DNA of 6,384 nt from Atopobiaceae bacterium UBA7016. GTDB lineage: Bacteria > Actinomycetota > Coriobacteriia > Coriobacteriales > Atopobiaceae. Shown piece after piece: positions 5,884 to 6,384 of the stretch. A program made the translations under genes and the position numbers. The DNA lies in contig DJXA01000185.1 in the NCBI GenBank assembly GCA_002449555.1, forward strand, positions 1 through 6,384, read 5' to 3'. The notes below the pieces were generated by a model, which was given only the letters and a program-made list of their open reading frames with translations, searched no databases and was not told where the DNA came from. Position 1 is the stretch's first letter. The number at the start of each line of letters is the position of its first letter.

Positions 5884-5911
5884 AAACCGCCTTTCTGAGA
5901 GGGGGAGGGTG

Positions 5912-6384
5912 ATGAGGGATTACCTAATCAAGCGTACGATTGAGGCGCTGGGGGTGATTCTGGCTATCGCGGCCATCACGTTCTTCGTGCTGAACATCGT
6001 CCCGGGCGATCCGGTGCGTGTCATGCTCGGCGAGATGGCAGACGAGGCCACGGTCCAGCAGGTGCGCCACTCGATGGGCCTCGACCGTCCGGTGCTCGAG
6101 CAATTCTTTGGCTGGTTGGGCAACATGCTGCGCGGCGACCTGGGCACGTCGTACACCCAGCGCAAGCCGGTGGTGGCGCTGATGGGCAGCGCCCTCAAGT
6201 ACACCGCGCGCTTGGCGGGCTGGGCGTACCTCTTTGCCCTGGCACTGGGCCTGTTCATGGGCGTTATGGCCGCCGTGCATCACGGCAAGCTGCTTGACCG
6301 CCTGCTCATGACCCTGGCCGTTGCTGGCATCTCGGCCCCGGCATTCTGGGTGGCCGTCATCCTGCAGATCGTCTTCGCGCTCAA
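5912..6384 (+). CDS. ABC transporter permease, DppB/OppB type, 3'-truncated by window edge
   Basis: This is the first membrane subunit of the importer served by the preceding binding protein. 157 codons are visible, and the frame is open to the right edge. It begins MRDYLIKRTIEALGVILAI; residues about 10-30 form the first membrane helix, followed by the family hallmark VPGDPVRVMLG (30-40). Next come VRHSMGLDRPVLEQF (51-65) and LRGDLGTSYTQRKPV (73-87), matching the GLDxP and GDLGxS motifs of DppB-like permeases. Two further membrane segments lie near 98-121 and 132-157, with SAPAFWVAVIL matching the S-x-P-x-F-W pattern in this family. The ATG at 5912 is chosen because AGGGGG (5900-5905) lies 6 nt upstream; the in-frame GTG at 5909 is too close to it. 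The family usually has about 310-340 residues, so about half is missing. DppC-like and ATPase genes are expected beyond the window, but cannot be seen. Confidence 0.93.
   Translation, partial: MRDYLIKRTIEALGVILAIAAITFFVLNIVPGDPVRVMLGEMADEATVQQVRHSMGLDRPVLEQFFGWLGNMLRGDLGTSYTQRKPVVALMGSALKYTARLAGWAYLFALALGLFMGVMAAVHHGKLLDRLLMTLAVAGISAPAFWVAVILQIVFAL

Noticed and set aside
1..6384. CRISPR arrays, tRNA/rRNA genes, insertion sequences or prophage genes
   Set aside because: No regularly spaced direct repeats, tRNA-like cloverleaf, transposase motif or phage gene was seen on either strand.

Overview
The window is high-GC coding DNA with short intergenic gaps, and every gene lies on the + strand. 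Gene content and protein style suggest a gut-type actinobacterium of the Coriobacteriia (Collinsella/Olsenella/Atopobium-like). The clues are a four-domain ribosomal protein S1 with an acidic tail, strong GC-rich codon bias in the highly expressed genes, and a twin-arginine lipoprotein solute-binding protein. This placement is inference from sequence character; no search was run.

Layout from left to right. (1) A pseudouridine-catabolism pair: a PfkB-family kinase (psuK type, 5' end outside the window), followed 12 nt later by psuG, the pseudouridine-5'-phosphate glycosidase. Together they would turn pseudouridine into uracil and ribose 5-phosphate. (2) A 274-nt gap holding a perfect 32-bp palindrome just after psuG, then the presumed leader of rpsA. 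This leader includes a hairpin that would bury the rpsA Shine-Dalgarno sequence. (3) rpsA, most likely starting at a TTG, and ending at a clear intrinsic terminator with a UUCG loop. (4) A second inverted repeat (10-bp arms, 15-nt loop) wedged between that terminator and the ribosome binding site of pcp. (5) pcp, pyrrolidone-carboxylate peptidase, with its Glu-Cys-His triad intact. (6) A more AT-rich gap with a plausible promoter, then a family-5 ABC-transporter solute-binding lipoprotein with a Tat signal. (7) A 221-nt gap with two hairpins, then the start of a DppB/OppB-type permease cut by the right edge.

The genes form at least three transcription units: psuK-psuG, rpsA, and the ABC transporter. 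pcp stands between the last two and has no obvious promoter of its own. Pcp and the transporter could both serve peptide use, but the transporter's substrate cannot be read from the sequence. No previously undescribed multi-gene system is visible. The most unusual material is non-coding: the two palindromic elements, the rpsA leader hairpin and the structured gap between the binding protein and the permease.
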